DNA of 64,000 bases, from positions 1 to 64,000 of the IMG/VR virus record IMGVR_UViG_3300021371_000006; one strand, written 5' to 3'. Position numbers and translations under genes: made by a program. Shown piece by piece: positions 39,455 to 48,091 of this stretch (the stretch's first letter is position 1; each line of letters begins with the position of its first letter). The notes beneath the pieces are model-generated. The model saw only the letters and a list, made by a program, of their open reading frames with translations. It had not been told where the DNA came from and made no database searches. The DNA comes from a virus.

Positions 39455-40300
39455 ATGAAGATAAATAAATTACACCTTCCAAAAGATGAATTTTTTCCGG
39501 ATGAAACGGAAAAGAAATCTATAGTACTACATCATACTGCTGGTAGTCATAGACCTGATTGGGTTGTGTATGCGTGGGATAGAGATAAAACTAAAGGAGG
39601 TAAATCTTTAAGGGTTGCGACTCATTTTGTAATAGGAAATAAATCAACTAGAGATGGAGACACTAAGTGGGACGGTAATATTGTGGAGTGTTTTGATTTA
39701 AAATATTGGGCACATCACTTAGGGACTAAAAATTCAAACAACTCACAGTTAAATAAACAATCAATAGGTATTGAAATATGTAATTACGGACCTTTAACGA
39801 GGTCTCAAGACGGTCAATATTTCACATATGTCAATTCTAAAGTACCTGATGAAGATGTAATTGATTTAGGTAAAAATTGGAGAGGATTTAGATATTATCA
39901 CAACTATACAGATAAACAAATCTCGTCTATTAAGTATTTGATATCTACTTTATCTGAAAAATATAATATTGACGTGTGTAAGGGCATTAATGAATTATTT
40001 GAATCTTATGATGATACAATAAAGGATTTACCTATACTTAAACAACAGAAATTTTTAAATAGTAAGGGGTACTTAGGTATGAATGGTAAAATGCTACTCG
40101 AAGACGGATTACATGGTAGAAATACTAATTATGCGTTAAGGTTATATACAGATGCTAAAAGAAACAATTGGAAACCTTTTGACTACCAACCATTAGCGAA
40201 TGAGGGTGGTTCGGGGATATGGTCACACACTAATTTTAGAAAAGATAAGTTTGATATTTACCCACATCCAAAACTTATTGAAATGTTACAAAGTTTGTAA
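39455..40300 (+). CDS. N-acetylmuramoyl-L-alanine amidase (Amidase_2)
   Basis: 281 residues. IVLHHTAGS (H26, H27) with THFVIG, SIGIEICNYG and a late WSHTNFRKDKFDIYPHP block give the zinc and catalytic residues of Amidase_2/PGRP-type enzymes that cut the lactyl-Ala bond of peptidoglycan. There is an insertion before the last block (about 180-245). No signal peptide, so it acts as an endolysin released through a holin or as a virion enzyme. A TATTTATA lies 37 bases upstream. Confidence 0.88.
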   Translation: MKINKLHLPKDEFFPDETEKKSIVLHHTAGSHRPDWVVYAWDRDKTKGGKSLRVATHFVIGNKSTRDGDTKWDGNIVECFDLKYWAHHLGTKNSNNSQLNKQSIGIEICNYGPLTRSQDGQYFTYVNSKVPDEDVIDLGKNWRGFRYYHNYTDKQISSIKYLISTLSEKYNIDVCKGINELFESYDDTIKDLPILKQQKFLNSKGYLGMNGKMLLEDGLHGRNTNYALRLYTDAKRNNWKPFDYQPLANEGGSGIWSHTNFRKDKFDIYPHPKLIEMLQSL

Positions 40301-40308
40301 TATTTATT
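40301..40308 (+). promoter_or_regulatory. TATTTATT late-promoter-like element
   Basis: 12 bases before the ATG at 40313, overlapping the amidase stop region. Confidence 0.4.
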
Positions 40309-40312
40309 TGTT

Positions 40313-40804
40313 ATGGAATTAGACATTGAATTACCCGACTATCTTTATAACCGACCTGATGATTATTACGCTAAAGACGTAATACAAAACAGGGATGAAA
40401 CTATTGAAGAGTTAAAAAAAGATTCTGTTAATTTTAAAGATAGGTTACACCTACTATCTACCTTTAGACATATGGAGGATGAGATTTTTTTATTTTCTAC
40501 ACCAACGAAAATAAAATGTGAAATTAAATTTATACCTAAAAAGTTTTCAGTGATAAATAGTATGGGTAAAATTTATAAGTCGTTAAGTTGCGATATTGTA
40601 TTAAAAAACGTCATATTAGGTGATACTGATATTAATACACTAGTTGTGGACTCAAAACTTGGAGATTTATTTGATTTTTTTAAAAAACAATTTAAAAGTA
40701 GTAGTTATAATTGGGATAGTCAATTTGGTAGACTTGCAAGATTAATTGGTATGGAAGACTATGAATTAAAAATTAATGATATTATATTTGAGGATAATGA
40801 GTGA
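40313..40804 (+). CDS. Unknown 163-residue protein
   Basis: Charged, mixed alpha/beta (ETIEELKKDSVNFKDRL, then IKCEIKFIPKKFSVI strands, and a Ser/Lys-rich KKQFKSSSYNWDSQFG). No leader or signal. It starts 12 bases after the amidase and overlaps the metallopeptidase-like gene by 8 bases, so it belongs to a late transcript with both. Function unknown. Confidence 0.65.
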   Translation: MELDIELPDYLYNRPDDYYAKDVIQNRDETIEELKKDSVNFKDRLHLLSTFRHMEDEIFLFSTPTKIKCEIKFIPKKFSVINSMGKIYKSLSCDIVLKNVILGDTDINTLVVDSKLGDLFDFFKKQFKSSSYNWDSQFGRLARLIGMEDYELKINDIIFEDNE

Positions 40805-41639
40805 AGAATTTAAAGATTATTATGATGGTATAATGGAAATGGTTGTCGTTAAGACAAATAACATTCCTTATGCAGAGTCCTTAGTGAGTAAAAACTACTT
40901 CAGAATCAAAACAGGATTTTATGAAGACGAAAATCCAAATACTATAGTCGAAGAATTAGTGTTTCAAATTAAAGAACACTTGAAAGAAAGGGGTAAGATA
41001 CTGATAGAAGGGTTAGTAGTTGAAAGAAGAGTTACAGACGCACCTATAAGAGAAATTGTTAGGACATTAGTTAATATTATTAAAAGTAAAGAAACAGGAA
41101 ATCATTACTTACCTGAAAAAATAACAGACGGGGAAGAATTTGAGTATGACTTTAAAAACATACCTGAGTTTAGTGTAGAATTTACATATCAGTTAGACCC
41201 TAACCTAAAAGACGGTTACTTAATTGATGGTCAGACAGTTGATGAGGGTGATACAATAACAATTAATCTTATAATTAACCCTAATGGTTTACCTAAAATT
41301 TTATATGATGTAATTGCGGATTTAAATGATATAATTGCGCACGAATTAGAACACGTTTATCAAACCTCATGGGGAAGTCCAGATGATGAAAAAGACCCTT
41401 TTGAGGATAATTCAGATGATAGACCTAAAGATAAAGAGTATTATAAACAGCCACATGAAATACCCGCAGAGTTAAAAGGTTTTAGAAGAGTAAACAAACT
41501 TAGAAAAGAACCGATAGAAAAAACAATGAGGGATTGGTTTAATAGAAATAAAAATGTTCATAATCTAAATAACGAAGATATTAATGAACTAGTACTTTTT
41601 TTAACTAATAAGTACAAAGAAAAATATAAAGTAAGATGA
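40797..41639 (+). CDS. Zinc metallopeptidase-like protein
   Basis: 280 residues. IAHELEHVYQT holds HELEH (H182, E183, H186), and acidic residues follow (DDEKDPFEDN, then PHEIPAELKGF, a possible third-ligand Glu). This looks like a gluzincin- or minigluzincin-type fold at the C-terminal half; the N-terminal half is unknown. The start at 40797 overlaps the previous stop by 8 bases, and the stop overlaps the next start by 4. It lacks an L-x-E leader, unlike the similar genes at 3764 and 51092. Confidence 0.65.
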   Translation: MSEEFKDYYDGIMEMVVVKTNNIPYAESLVSKNYFRIKTGFYEDENPNTIVEELVFQIKEHLKERGKILIEGLVVERRVTDAPIREIVRTLVNIIKSKETGNHYLPEKITDGEEFEYDFKNIPEFSVEFTYQLDPNLKDGYLIDGQTVDEGDTITINLIINPNGLPKILYDVIADLNDIIAHELEHVYQTSWGSPDDEKDPFEDNSDDRPKDKEYYKQPHEIPAELKGFRRVNKLRKEPIEKTMRDWFNRNKNVHNLNNEDINELVLFLTNKYKEKYKVR

Positions 41640-42010
41640 AAATTAAATTAACAGAAACCCAACTAAATAAAGTAATTATACAGACTATTAAAGAACAAGG
41701 TCTTTACGGGAATACATCAGACGTTGTTGATTATGATTTACCTGAATTTTTATCAGATACTATAATTTTACAAAGTATTGAAAATTGGTCAGATGTAGAA
41801 AATTCTATTAAGGAAATACATAAAAGATTAATTAGATTAGAAAAGGGGTTAGATTCGGGAGGTTCACATAATAAAGCATATTCTACCGATACTGATTATT
41901 CATCTAAAAACAAAAAAGACGTAGACTTTGAAAGTGCTACAGATTCTATTGAAAGAGATGAAAAACTTAGAATGGATATTGAACAATTAAAAAAAGATTT
42001 TGAATTATGA
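41636..42010 (+). CDS. Leader-bearing helical protein
   Basis: 124 residues. Leader KLTETQLNKVIIQTIKEQ (residues 4-21), with I-K-E followed by Q; its start resembles KLKESDL of the 12814 and 13239 leaders. The body is acidic and helical, with a Ser/Asp/Thr-rich stretch (residues 76-100) and a C-terminal coiled-coil segment. It overlaps the metallopeptidase-like gene by 4 bases (ATGA). Packaged-protein role inferred. Confidence 0.68.
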   Translation: MKIKLTETQLNKVIIQTIKEQGLYGNTSDVVDYDLPEFLSDTIILQSIENWSDVENSIKEIHKRLIRLEKGLDSGGSHNKAYSTDTDYSSKNKKDVDFESATDSIERDEKLRMDIEQLKKDFEL

Positions 42011-42034
42011 GATTAAATTAGTAATTTAGTCTTT

Positions 42035-42343
42035 ATGGATTATAACTCACTTTCATTAGTAGAATTAAAAAATTATTGTAAAACTCGTAGGTTATCATAT
42101 GGTGGGAGTAAAAAACAATTAGTGAAGAGGTTAAAGGATTTTGATAAACCTGAACCAATATCGATTAATACTCATAAACATATAGACCTACCTAGTGGTA
42201 AAAAAATTGTTGGAGTAATCTCAGGAGATAAAGAGAAGATTAAAAAAATAAGTAAAGAAAGAGAGAAGGGTAAAGTCAAAAACTTATATTGGGCTATGGA
42301 TGTCTTTTACTATGTAGTGGATAAAGAATTTACTTTTGATTAA
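42035..42343 (+). CDS. SAP-domain DNA-binding protein
   Basis: 102 residues. Residues 4-37 (LSLVELKNYCKTRRLSYGGSKKQLVKRL in parts) fit a SAP motif, a helix-extended-loop-helix that binds AT-rich DNA. A Lys-rich linker (EKIKKISKEREKGKVK) and a small beta end follow. It may bind phage or host DNA. It converges on the gene at 42330, with ends overlapping by 14 bases. Confidence 0.7.
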   Translation: MDYNSLSLVELKNYCKTRRLSYGGSKKQLVKRLKDFDKPEPISINTHKHIDLPSGKKIVGVISGDKEKIKKISKEREKGKVKNLYWAMDVFYYVVDKEFTFD

Positions 42344-42968
42344 CAGTCTTTTGACTAATAATATCGCCAGCCTTCATTAATATATCTCTTAACGCTACAC
42401 CCTCTACGGCAATAAGACCCGATGTTAATAAACTCTCAATTAACATACTAAATTGGGAAGATTCAACACCATGTAATGTTACAATTTCTATAATAATAGA
42501 GAGTAATGGTATTAAAAAACTATATGATATAATATTTGATGTTCTGTGAATAGACAAACCTAAAACCCTTAAAATATTAGAAAATTTATTTTTTAAATTT
42601 TGAGTATAACTAACAACGTTATCTAATTCAGAACTTAAACCCATCGACTCAATATTTTTTATTTGAGACTTTAAATCTTTATTTTCAAAAAACACAACCC
42701 CTACCGCCATAACAGCCAATCCCGCTAACTGAGTTTCACTCAGACCTGTAAAGTTACCTTCTAAATAATCAAATACCGATTGTAGTATAGAGCCTATACC
42801 TGCACCATAAGTGACTAAAAATCTAAAATCAAATTTTAGTTGGTTTGACGCGTCTCTGACTACTTTATTTGAGAATTTACTAAGATTCATTAGAGAACCT
42901 CCGACCTTCTCCTTGTAATTCTCTTTTAATAACGTGTTAAATTGACTTTCAGTTAAAATTACCTTCAT
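42330..42968 (-). CDS. Leader-bearing membrane protein
   Basis: 212 residues. N-terminus MKVILTESQFNTLLKENYKE, with L-T-E and L-K-E sites. At least three hydrophobic helices: about 50-66, 78-96 (LAGLAVMAVGVVFF) and 148-170 (SFLIPLLSIIIEIV). A leader-bearing membrane protein is notable: if packaged, it could insert in the host inner membrane at DNA entry. A double TATTTATA lies 18-24 bases upstream. Function unknown. Confidence 0.65.
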   Translation of the reverse strand: MKVILTESQFNTLLKENYKEKVGGSLMNLSKFSNKVVRDASNQLKFDFRFLVTYGAGIGSILQSVFDYLEGNFTGLSETQLAGLAVMAVGVVFFENKDLKSQIKNIESMGLSSELDNVVSYTQNLKNKFSNILRVLGLSIHRTSNIISYSFLIPLLSIIIEIVTLHGVESSQFSMLIESLLTSGLIAVEGVALRDILMKAGDIISQKTVNQK

Positions 42969-42984
42969 AACTTTATATTATAAA

Positions 42985-42992
42985 TATAAATA
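42985..42992 (-). promoter_or_regulatory. TATTTATA late-promoter-like element, leftward
   Basis: 24 bases before the ATG at 42968; an overlapping second match lies at 42979-42986. Confidence 0.4.
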
Positions 42993-43007
42993 TTAGGTTA
43001 TTTAGTA

Positions 43008-43015
43008 TATTTATG
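43008..43015 (+). promoter_or_regulatory. TATTTATG late-promoter-like element
   Basis: 24 bases before the ATG at 43032. Confidence 0.4.
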
Positions 43016-43031
43016 ATAAAAGGTATTTTTT

Positions 43032-45617
43032 ATGAGTATGGATATTAACCCAAATTTAAAAAAAGGTGATAGAGTCACTTTAATTGTTATGAGTGACCCT
43101 TACTCCCCAATAACTGTCGGCACTAAAGGTACTGTTATTGGTATTGGGTCTGACCCATGGAGCAATGAACCATTATATTATGTTGAGTGGGATAACGGTA
43201 GAACCCTTAATTTAGTTGGTGATGAAGATGTGTGGGTTAAAGAAAATCAAGATGTAATTAAAGAAGAAATAGACGCGACATCAACAACTCTAAGTAAAAT
43301 AATGTCTACGTTAGGTCCGATACCAAAAACAAAGATGTCTTCAAGTAATGTGATAAAAAAGATTTTAAGTAGTGAAGGACTAACATTTTTTGACATTAAT
43401 AAAGATATTGATTTAGAAAACACATTAAAAAGATTAGTTGATAAAATTAGATTTTATGAGTACTTCTTATCATTTAAAAAAGATAAAGACGGTAGAGGAT
43501 TTAATTTTGAAGGGTTATTAGCAGGACTTACAGGAGGTAAACCTATAATATCTCAAAGAAAAGAAGATATAAAAATCGGTGAGGATTATTACTCAGTTAA
43601 ATTGACACAACCAGGTGAACGATTTGACTTAGGTTCATTATCTAGTGGGTTTAAGGCCGCAAAAATTAAAATGGTTGAGGATGGGTATGAAATAGATGAT
43701 TTAAAAAGACCTATAGATTTAATGGATAAAGATGATGAGTTTAATCCATATAAAAAACTAATGATGAAAGTATCTTTCGTTGTAGGAGAAACAGAGGGGA
43801 AGAGTGCGGTGTCCGGTGAAGAAAAGTCACTAAAATGGATTTTTTCTATTTTAAATGATGAATATATTTCATATTGTTTAAATGACACCGATAGTTTAAT
43901 TGATTTAGTTATTAATAATTATAAAAGTGGGAAAAGTGTAAATAGTATTTCATTACCACAGGGTAAGGTTGGAGGTGATTGTAAAATTATTACGTTTCCT
44001 AAGGTCAGTAATAAAGAAATAAAAAACCTGTTTTATCGTAAAGACTCGTATAGAAAAGACGACAAAATATCAGACTTATTTGGAAAATACTCTAAAAATG
44101 TCAGGTTTGATATAATTCAATATATTAGAAAAAATCCTGATTTATTCTTAAAAAGAGTTATTGATTTATATGGAGATAGACTGGCGAGAATAATGAAAGA
44201 TAAAGGATTGATAGACCTTCCCAGTCAAATGGATGAATCTAAAGAAGATTTATCTAACGTATTAAGAAGTAAAGATATTGACCCGTCAGAAATGGAAGAT
44301 TTACTATCTCAACTAAAAGATGAGGATATAAACAACTTAGTAATAAGAAACTTAGAAAGAAAATTTTTAAAATCAGGTAACCCAAGAATAAACGCCAGAG
44401 AATATTTAGAAATCTTAGTTAATTCTATCGGTAATAGAAAATCGTCAGAATTTGAAGATGATGATTTTAATGTTGAAGATGAGTTAGTTTACGGAGGCGA
44501 GGAGCCTGAGATATCTTCCATAGGTAAAAAACAATTTAAAAAAGAGTTACTACCATTACAAGTTGAGTTATTAAAATTACAAGAACACATCAAGCAGACA
44601 GGTAAATCTATCGCAGTAGTATTCGAAGGTAGAGACACTGCAGGTAAAGGCTCAACGATAAGAACCATAACTAAATATTTAGACCCAAAATATTTTAATG
44701 TGGTTGCCTTGGGAATACCAACACCTGAAGAAAGGGAGGATTGGTTTAAAAGATATGAACAACATATTGAACCTGGTAAAATTACTTTTTTTGACCGTAG
44801 TTGGTATAACAGAGGAATTGTGGAACCAGTTATGGGATATGGAACTGATGAAGAATATGAGGGGTTTATGAATAATGTTAATGATTTTGAAAAGTCTTTA
44901 GTTAGTAGGGGAACTGACTTATATAAGTTTTGGTTATCAATAACACCTAAAACACAAGAAAAAAGATTTGATTTAAGAAAGTCTTCGCCTTTAAAATATT
45001 GGAAATTTTCACCTAATGATGAAAAGTCTTTAGAAAAGTGGGATGACTATACAGAATACAAAGAAAAAGTTTTTGACTTGGGTAAAGGTGAGGTTCCTTG
45101 GACTGTTGTGGATACTAACGACAAAAGAATTGGTTCTTTAAACTTACTTAGACATATATTAAAGAATTCAGATTACCCCGATAAAAATGAGGGTACTATT
45201 AGTGATACATATCCTGAGTCTATTACAACAATTAATGAAAATTTTATTGATGAAATGAAACCATTACTACCCCTTCTAAAAATGGATAATGGTGGTTATA
45301 TCTTTGATTTTTTAAAGGCGTTAAGAGATAGTGGTATTGTTAATATGATGCAATCACCTGATTTTACTTGGAGCGGTAGAGACTTCTTGGAAAAATATTT
45401 AAAGATACAAGAATTACAGGGTAGTTACCAACAAATTGAAGATGAGGATGAAAAAGAAAACCTGTTGCAACTTGCAGAGAAGTCACAACAGGTTATGATA
45501 TCAGTAGCATTTAGAAATCTACAAGATAAAGAGCAAGAGTTAACTACTAATAATATTAACCGAGAATTGAGGAAATTAGGTCCGTTAGCTTTTAAGTATT
45601 TTACGGTAAAACTTTAA
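43032..45617 (+). CDS. ppk2: Polyphosphate kinase 2 fused to a long N-terminal extension
   Basis: 861 residues. About 5-70: a DUF4314-like SH3/KOW domain (GTKGTVIGI, YYVEWDNGRTLNLV). About 80-500: an unrecognised, Lys/Asp-rich region. About 505-735: a complete PPK2 domain with Walker A GRDTAGKGS (533-541), FFDRSWYNRGIVEP, the SPLKYWKFSPNDEKSLEKW lid and PWTVVDTNDKRIGSLNLLRH. About 740-861: an unknown helical tail. PPK2 uses polyphosphate to make ATP or GTP from ADP or GDP (or the reverse). Ordinary PPK2 proteins are about 230-300 residues, so two thirds here is new. A virion-packaged energy enzyme is possible. Confidence 0.88.
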   Translation: MSMDINPNLKKGDRVTLIVMSDPYSPITVGTKGTVIGIGSDPWSNEPLYYVEWDNGRTLNLVGDEDVWVKENQDVIKEEIDATSTTLSKIMSTLGPIPKTKMSSSNVIKKILSSEGLTFFDINKDIDLENTLKRLVDKIRFYEYFLSFKKDKDGRGFNFEGLLAGLTGGKPIISQRKEDIKIGEDYYSVKLTQPGERFDLGSLSSGFKAAKIKMVEDGYEIDDLKRPIDLMDKDDEFNPYKKLMMKVSFVVGETEGKSAVSGEEKSLKWIFSILNDEYISYCLNDTDSLIDLVINNYKSGKSVNSISLPQGKVGGDCKIITFPKVSNKEIKNLFYRKDSYRKDDKISDLFGKYSKNVRFDIIQYIRKNPDLFLKRVIDLYGDRLARIMKDKGLIDLPSQMDESKEDLSNVLRSKDIDPSEMEDLLSQLKDEDINNLVIRNLERKFLKSGNPRINAREYLEILVNSIGNRKSSEFEDDDFNVEDELVYGGEEPEISSIGKKQFKKELLPLQVELLKLQEHIKQTGKSIAVVFEGRDTAGKGSTIRTITKYLDPKYFNVVALGIPTPEEREDWFKRYEQHIEPGKITFFDRSWYNRGIVEPVMGYGTDEEYEGFMNNVNDFEKSLVSRGTDLYKFWLSITPKTQEKRFDLRKSSPLKYWKFSPNDEKSLEKWDDYTEYKEKVFDLGKGEVPWTVVDTNDKRIGSLNLLRHILKNSDYPDKNEGTISDTYPESITTINENFIDEMKPLLPLLKMDNGGYIFDFLKALRDSGIVNMMQSPDFTWSGRDFLEKYLKIQELQGSYQQIEDEDEKENLLQLAEKSQQVMISVAFRNLQDKEQELTTNNINRELRKLGPLAFKYFTVKL

Positions 45618-46024
45618 AGTTCTTTACACACTTTAATCTTACCAATCTCAACCCTATAACTATCCATACCGAAAAGACGGAAAAACTTTTGAACATCTTC
45701 TCGAACCGCCCTACGAATATCATCATTACGTCTACGGGAACTTGAGAAATTAACTTTAACATATTCAGTAACACAAGTCCCCTTTTCTCCACCCCAATTA
45801 TTACCCATCGTACCTGAGACTTTGAGATTGACTATTAAATTTTCACTCTTGTCGACCTTAATGTACGTGATTTTATAAGTCAAGTCCTTATTATTCCAAC
45901 GACGAGGATTAGAGTACTTAAACATATTACTACGAATCAAACGACCGATGGACTTATGTTCTTTATAAACTTTTGCCATGTTCGGAGATTGGTTGAAGTA
46001 GTCACTAAGTTCATGTACAGTCAT
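45614..46024 (-). CDS. Unknown basic 136-residue protein
   Basis: Starts MTVHELSDYFNQSPNMAKVY. Basic with Arg-rich segments (SSSRRRNDDIRRAVREDVQKFF), and similar in style to the gene at 35142: both have a YGKLF/AKVYKEH-like start, GNNW/GNQF Gly-Asn turns and a final KICKITF or KVCKEL. Distant paralogues are possible. Host-type promoter at 46045-46076. Its end overlaps the PPK2 stop by 4 bases. Perhaps nucleic-acid binding. Confidence 0.65.
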   Translation of the reverse strand: MTVHELSDYFNQSPNMAKVYKEHKSIGRLIRSNMFKYSNPRRWNNKDLTYKITYIKVDKSENLIVNLKVSGTMGNNWGGEKGTCVTEYVKVNFSSSRRRNDDIRRAVREDVQKFFRLFGMDSYRVEIGKIKVCKEL

Positions 46025-46044
46025 ATTATTCTCTTTTGTGAAAA

Positions 46045-46076
46045 CAAATATACGACTTTATACCAATTAATCCAAA
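46045..46076 (-). promoter_or_regulatory. Bacteroidota-type promoter
   Basis: On the - strand TTTG (46076-46073), a 20-bp spacer, TATATTTG (46052-46045), overlapping the 3' end of the next gene. Confidence 0.65.
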
Positions 46077-46315
46077 TTATCTTGAATGAAAATCGGGTTT
46101 TGTATACCAAAATAACCACCAACTATATTATAGTAGTAGTATTCAACAGCTTCGTCTTCTGTCATATCCTCCATTAACTTTTTTATTATCTGTATTTTGG
46201 AGTATATAAGACGAGGTTCTTCTCCGAAAGACTCTGAAATACCTATTACACAGTCATCAAAACCATCTAACATTACAGCTCCCTCAGCAAAATCGAAGTA
46301 CTTAGTTTTATCCAT
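46067..46315 (-). CDS. Small conserved-looking phage protein
   Basis: 82 residues from ATG at 46315. The blocks DGFDDCVIGISESFGEEPRL, IYSKIQIIKKLMEDM and EAVEYYYYNIVGGYFG resemble an unnamed family I have seen in cyanophages and other myoviruses. No catalytic motif is apparent. The upstream start at 46330 adds five residues. Function unknown. Confidence 0.65.
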   Translation of the reverse strand: MDKTKYFDFAEGAVMLDGFDDCVIGISESFGEEPRLIYSKIQIIKKLMEDMTEDEAVEYYYYNIVGGYFGIQNPIFIQDNLD

Positions 46316-46374
46316 TTTTGTTTTAAACATACAAATCTTTATTTAAGATGTCAAATTATTCTGTAAGTAAAACA

Positions 46375-46382
46375 TATTTATA
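46375..46382 (+). promoter_or_regulatory. TATTTATA late-promoter-like element
   Basis: 21 bases before the ATG at 46396. It decides that start over the ATG at 46348. Confidence 0.5.
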
Positions 46383-46395
46383 TAAAAAAATAGTC

Positions 46396-47268
46396 ATGAG
46401 AGGTTATTCTACAATGTCAGACGAAGAGAGAAATTCAATCCTTCAGCAACACTCAGCATTCTACAACGGATATGCTACTGGTAATATTCCATCAGGTCCA
46501 CAACCATTATTACAGGACGAAGGTCCATCAGATTCACAAGGTATTACCGTTAACAACAGAGGTGAGGTCGGTCAATACAAAAATCATTTGGTTAACGAAT
46601 CTGTTGTTAGTGAAGAAGATAAAGATTGGATTCAGAAAGTTGATATGGATAAAGGTAGTTTTACTGAATACTGTGGGGGTGAAGTTACATGTGACTGTGT
46701 TGAAAAAGCCCGAAAAGAAGGTGGAAAACCAGAGAAACAGGCTCAATTATTCTTAAACATGAATAGTGAAAAGTGTAAATCATTACAGGAGGAAGTTAAA
46801 GAATACGCGGCTGATGATATGGATGTGTCAGATGTAGAATCAGCTTACGACTTTGAATCTGGAGGTCCTGAACAATTTGATGACTCTACAACTGATATTT
46901 CCGATTCTTATGGTATGGATATTGATTCCATCATGCAAATGTTTGGGGGTGAGATGAGTGCTGCCGAGTATGATGATGTTGATTCAGATATGAATCAAGA
47001 CTTAGACGGTAAGGAAAAGTATAGTGGTGAAATGGGGGCTTATAATTTCAATTCAGACGGTTCCATGGATGGTGAAACATACGAAGAGGTTGATGAGGAA
47101 GATGTGTGTGAAGGATGTGGTGAAACATACGAAGAGGTTGAGGAGGAAGATGTGTGTGAAGGATGTGGTGAGACATATGAAGATGTTGACGAAGACCTAA
47201 TGGAAGACTTTATAAAACAAAAAGAACGAATAGTAGAAATGTTTGATAGATTTAAGAAATTTATCTAA
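46396..47268 (+). CDS. Acidic protein with Cys-containing tandem repeats and a variant leader
   Basis: 290 residues. N-terminus MRGYSTMSDEERNSILQQHS resembles the SEEEKNSIREQH leader of 5875 and 8920 but has Q where the cleavage Glu would be. A Cys segment (YCGGEVTCDC, about 80-92) follows, then a very acidic body. Near the C-terminus a 17-residue unit CGETYEEVxEEDVCEG repeats about two and a half times (51-bp DNA repeats at about 47074-47190), each with CxxC. It may bind metal or a basic partner. A terminator follows. Confidence 0.7.
   Translation: MRGYSTMSDEERNSILQQHSAFYNGYATGNIPSGPQPLLQDEGPSDSQGITVNNRGEVGQYKNHLVNESVVSEEDKDWIQKVDMDKGSFTEYCGGEVTCDCVEKARKEGGKPEKQAQLFLNMNSEKCKSLQEEVKEYAADDMDVSDVESAYDFESGGPEQFDDSTTDISDSYGMDIDSIMQMFGGEMSAAEYDDVDSDMNQDLDGKEKYSGEMGAYNFNSDGSMDGETYEEVDEEDVCEGCGETYEEVEEEDVCEGCGETYEDVDEDLMEDFIKQKERIVEMFDRFKKFI
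47074..47190 (+). repeat. 51-bp coding tandem repeat
   Basis: GAAACATACGAAGAGGTTGA begins two near-identical copies 51 bp apart, with a more divergent third start. They encode the CxxCGETYEE units. Confidence 0.75.
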
Positions 47269-47271
47269 ATA

Positions 47272-47303
47272 AAAAATCCCTCACATTAGGAGGGATTTTT
47301 TAT
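47272..47303. terminator. Bidirectional terminator
   Basis: AAAAAATCCCTC/GAGGGATTTTTT stem between converging genes; the last codons of the leftward gene lie within it. Confidence 0.75.
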
Positions 47304-47457
47304 TATTAAGTTTTCGTAACAAAGTATTGTATAGTACAAAATTTTCAGTTCTTTTATAATACAACTCTATATATCGTAAAGTTGAATTGCATTGTTCCTT
47401 TTTATTTAAAGAATCAATTATTTTTTCTGTATGTGAAAACAATTCATATTCATTCAT
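47281..47457 (-). CDS. Small 58-residue protein
   Basis: From ATG at 47457: MNEYELFSHTEKIIDSLNKK, then a basic helical rest. It overlaps the RmlC stop by 8 bases, which fits coupled translation and supports this start over 47520. Function unknown. Confidence 0.5.
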   Translation of the reverse strand: MNEYELFSHTEKIIDSLNKKEQCNSTLRYIELYYKRTENFVLYNTLLRKLNNKKSLLM

Positions 47458-48091
47458 GCCTTCTATAAAGGAATTTTGGTGCGTTTTTATCTTTATCAGA
47501 TATGAGTAAATCTTTTTCATTATGATGAGGTAAGTTAATTTCTATAACGTCTTTAATTGTGTCTTTATTGTTAATTACATGTCTGATGACTGGGTCATTA
47601 TAATTTACGCTTCCTTCACTTTCTTTACTGTAATAACTACCACACTTGTAAGAAAGAAGAGTATCGTCTTCTAAAGATAAAAATCCGTGAGCGAAGTATG
47701 AGGGAATAAATAAACTCATATTATTTTTATCATTTAATTCAAAAAACTCAAACTTACCGTAGGTTTTAGAATCCTCTCTCAAATCAACTATAAAATCGAT
47801 TACGGACCCTTTTAATACTCTAACTAATTTGGGCTGAGGAAAGTCACCTGTTTGATAATGTAGTCCTCTAAAGACCCCTAATTTTGATTTAGATAGGTTA
47901 TCTTGAACAAACAGAGTTGAGAATAATGAATCGTCATTCTGTATTGCTTTTAGTGAAGGTATATCTTTAAGTAACTTTCTATTAGAGTATCCTATTTCAT
48001 TCCATGTTTCCATAAAAAAACCCCTATCATCAGTATGGACAGGTTCCTCAATAAGATATACGTTATCAAAGGAAGTGGAGATTAAATTCAT
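47450..48091 (-). CDS. rmlC: dTDP-4-dehydrorhamnose 3,5-epimerase family (RmlC-like)
   Basis: 213 residues. DDRGFFMETW, FVQDNLSKSKLGVFRGLHYQ, KLVRVLKGSVIDF.VDLR and FIPSYFAHGFLSL follow the RmlC order, with the catalytic His in GLHYQ and the later Asp in YNDP. The enzyme epimerises a dTDP-keto sugar on the way to rhamnose or related sugars. No other rhamnose genes are in the window, so it may alter host surface glycan or work with host enzymes. Its start overlaps the next gene by 4 bases (ATGA). Confidence 0.88.
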   Translation of the reverse strand: MNLISTSFDNVYLIEEPVHTDDRGFFMETWNEIGYSNRKLLKDIPSLKAIQNDDSLFSTLFVQDNLSKSKLGVFRGLHYQTGDFPQPKLVRVLKGSVIDFIVDLREDSKTYGKFEFFELNDKNNMSLFIPSYFAHGFLSLEDDTLLSYKCGSYYSKESEGSVNYNDPVIRHVINNKDTIKDVIEINLPHHNEKDLLISDKDKNAPKFLYRRHE

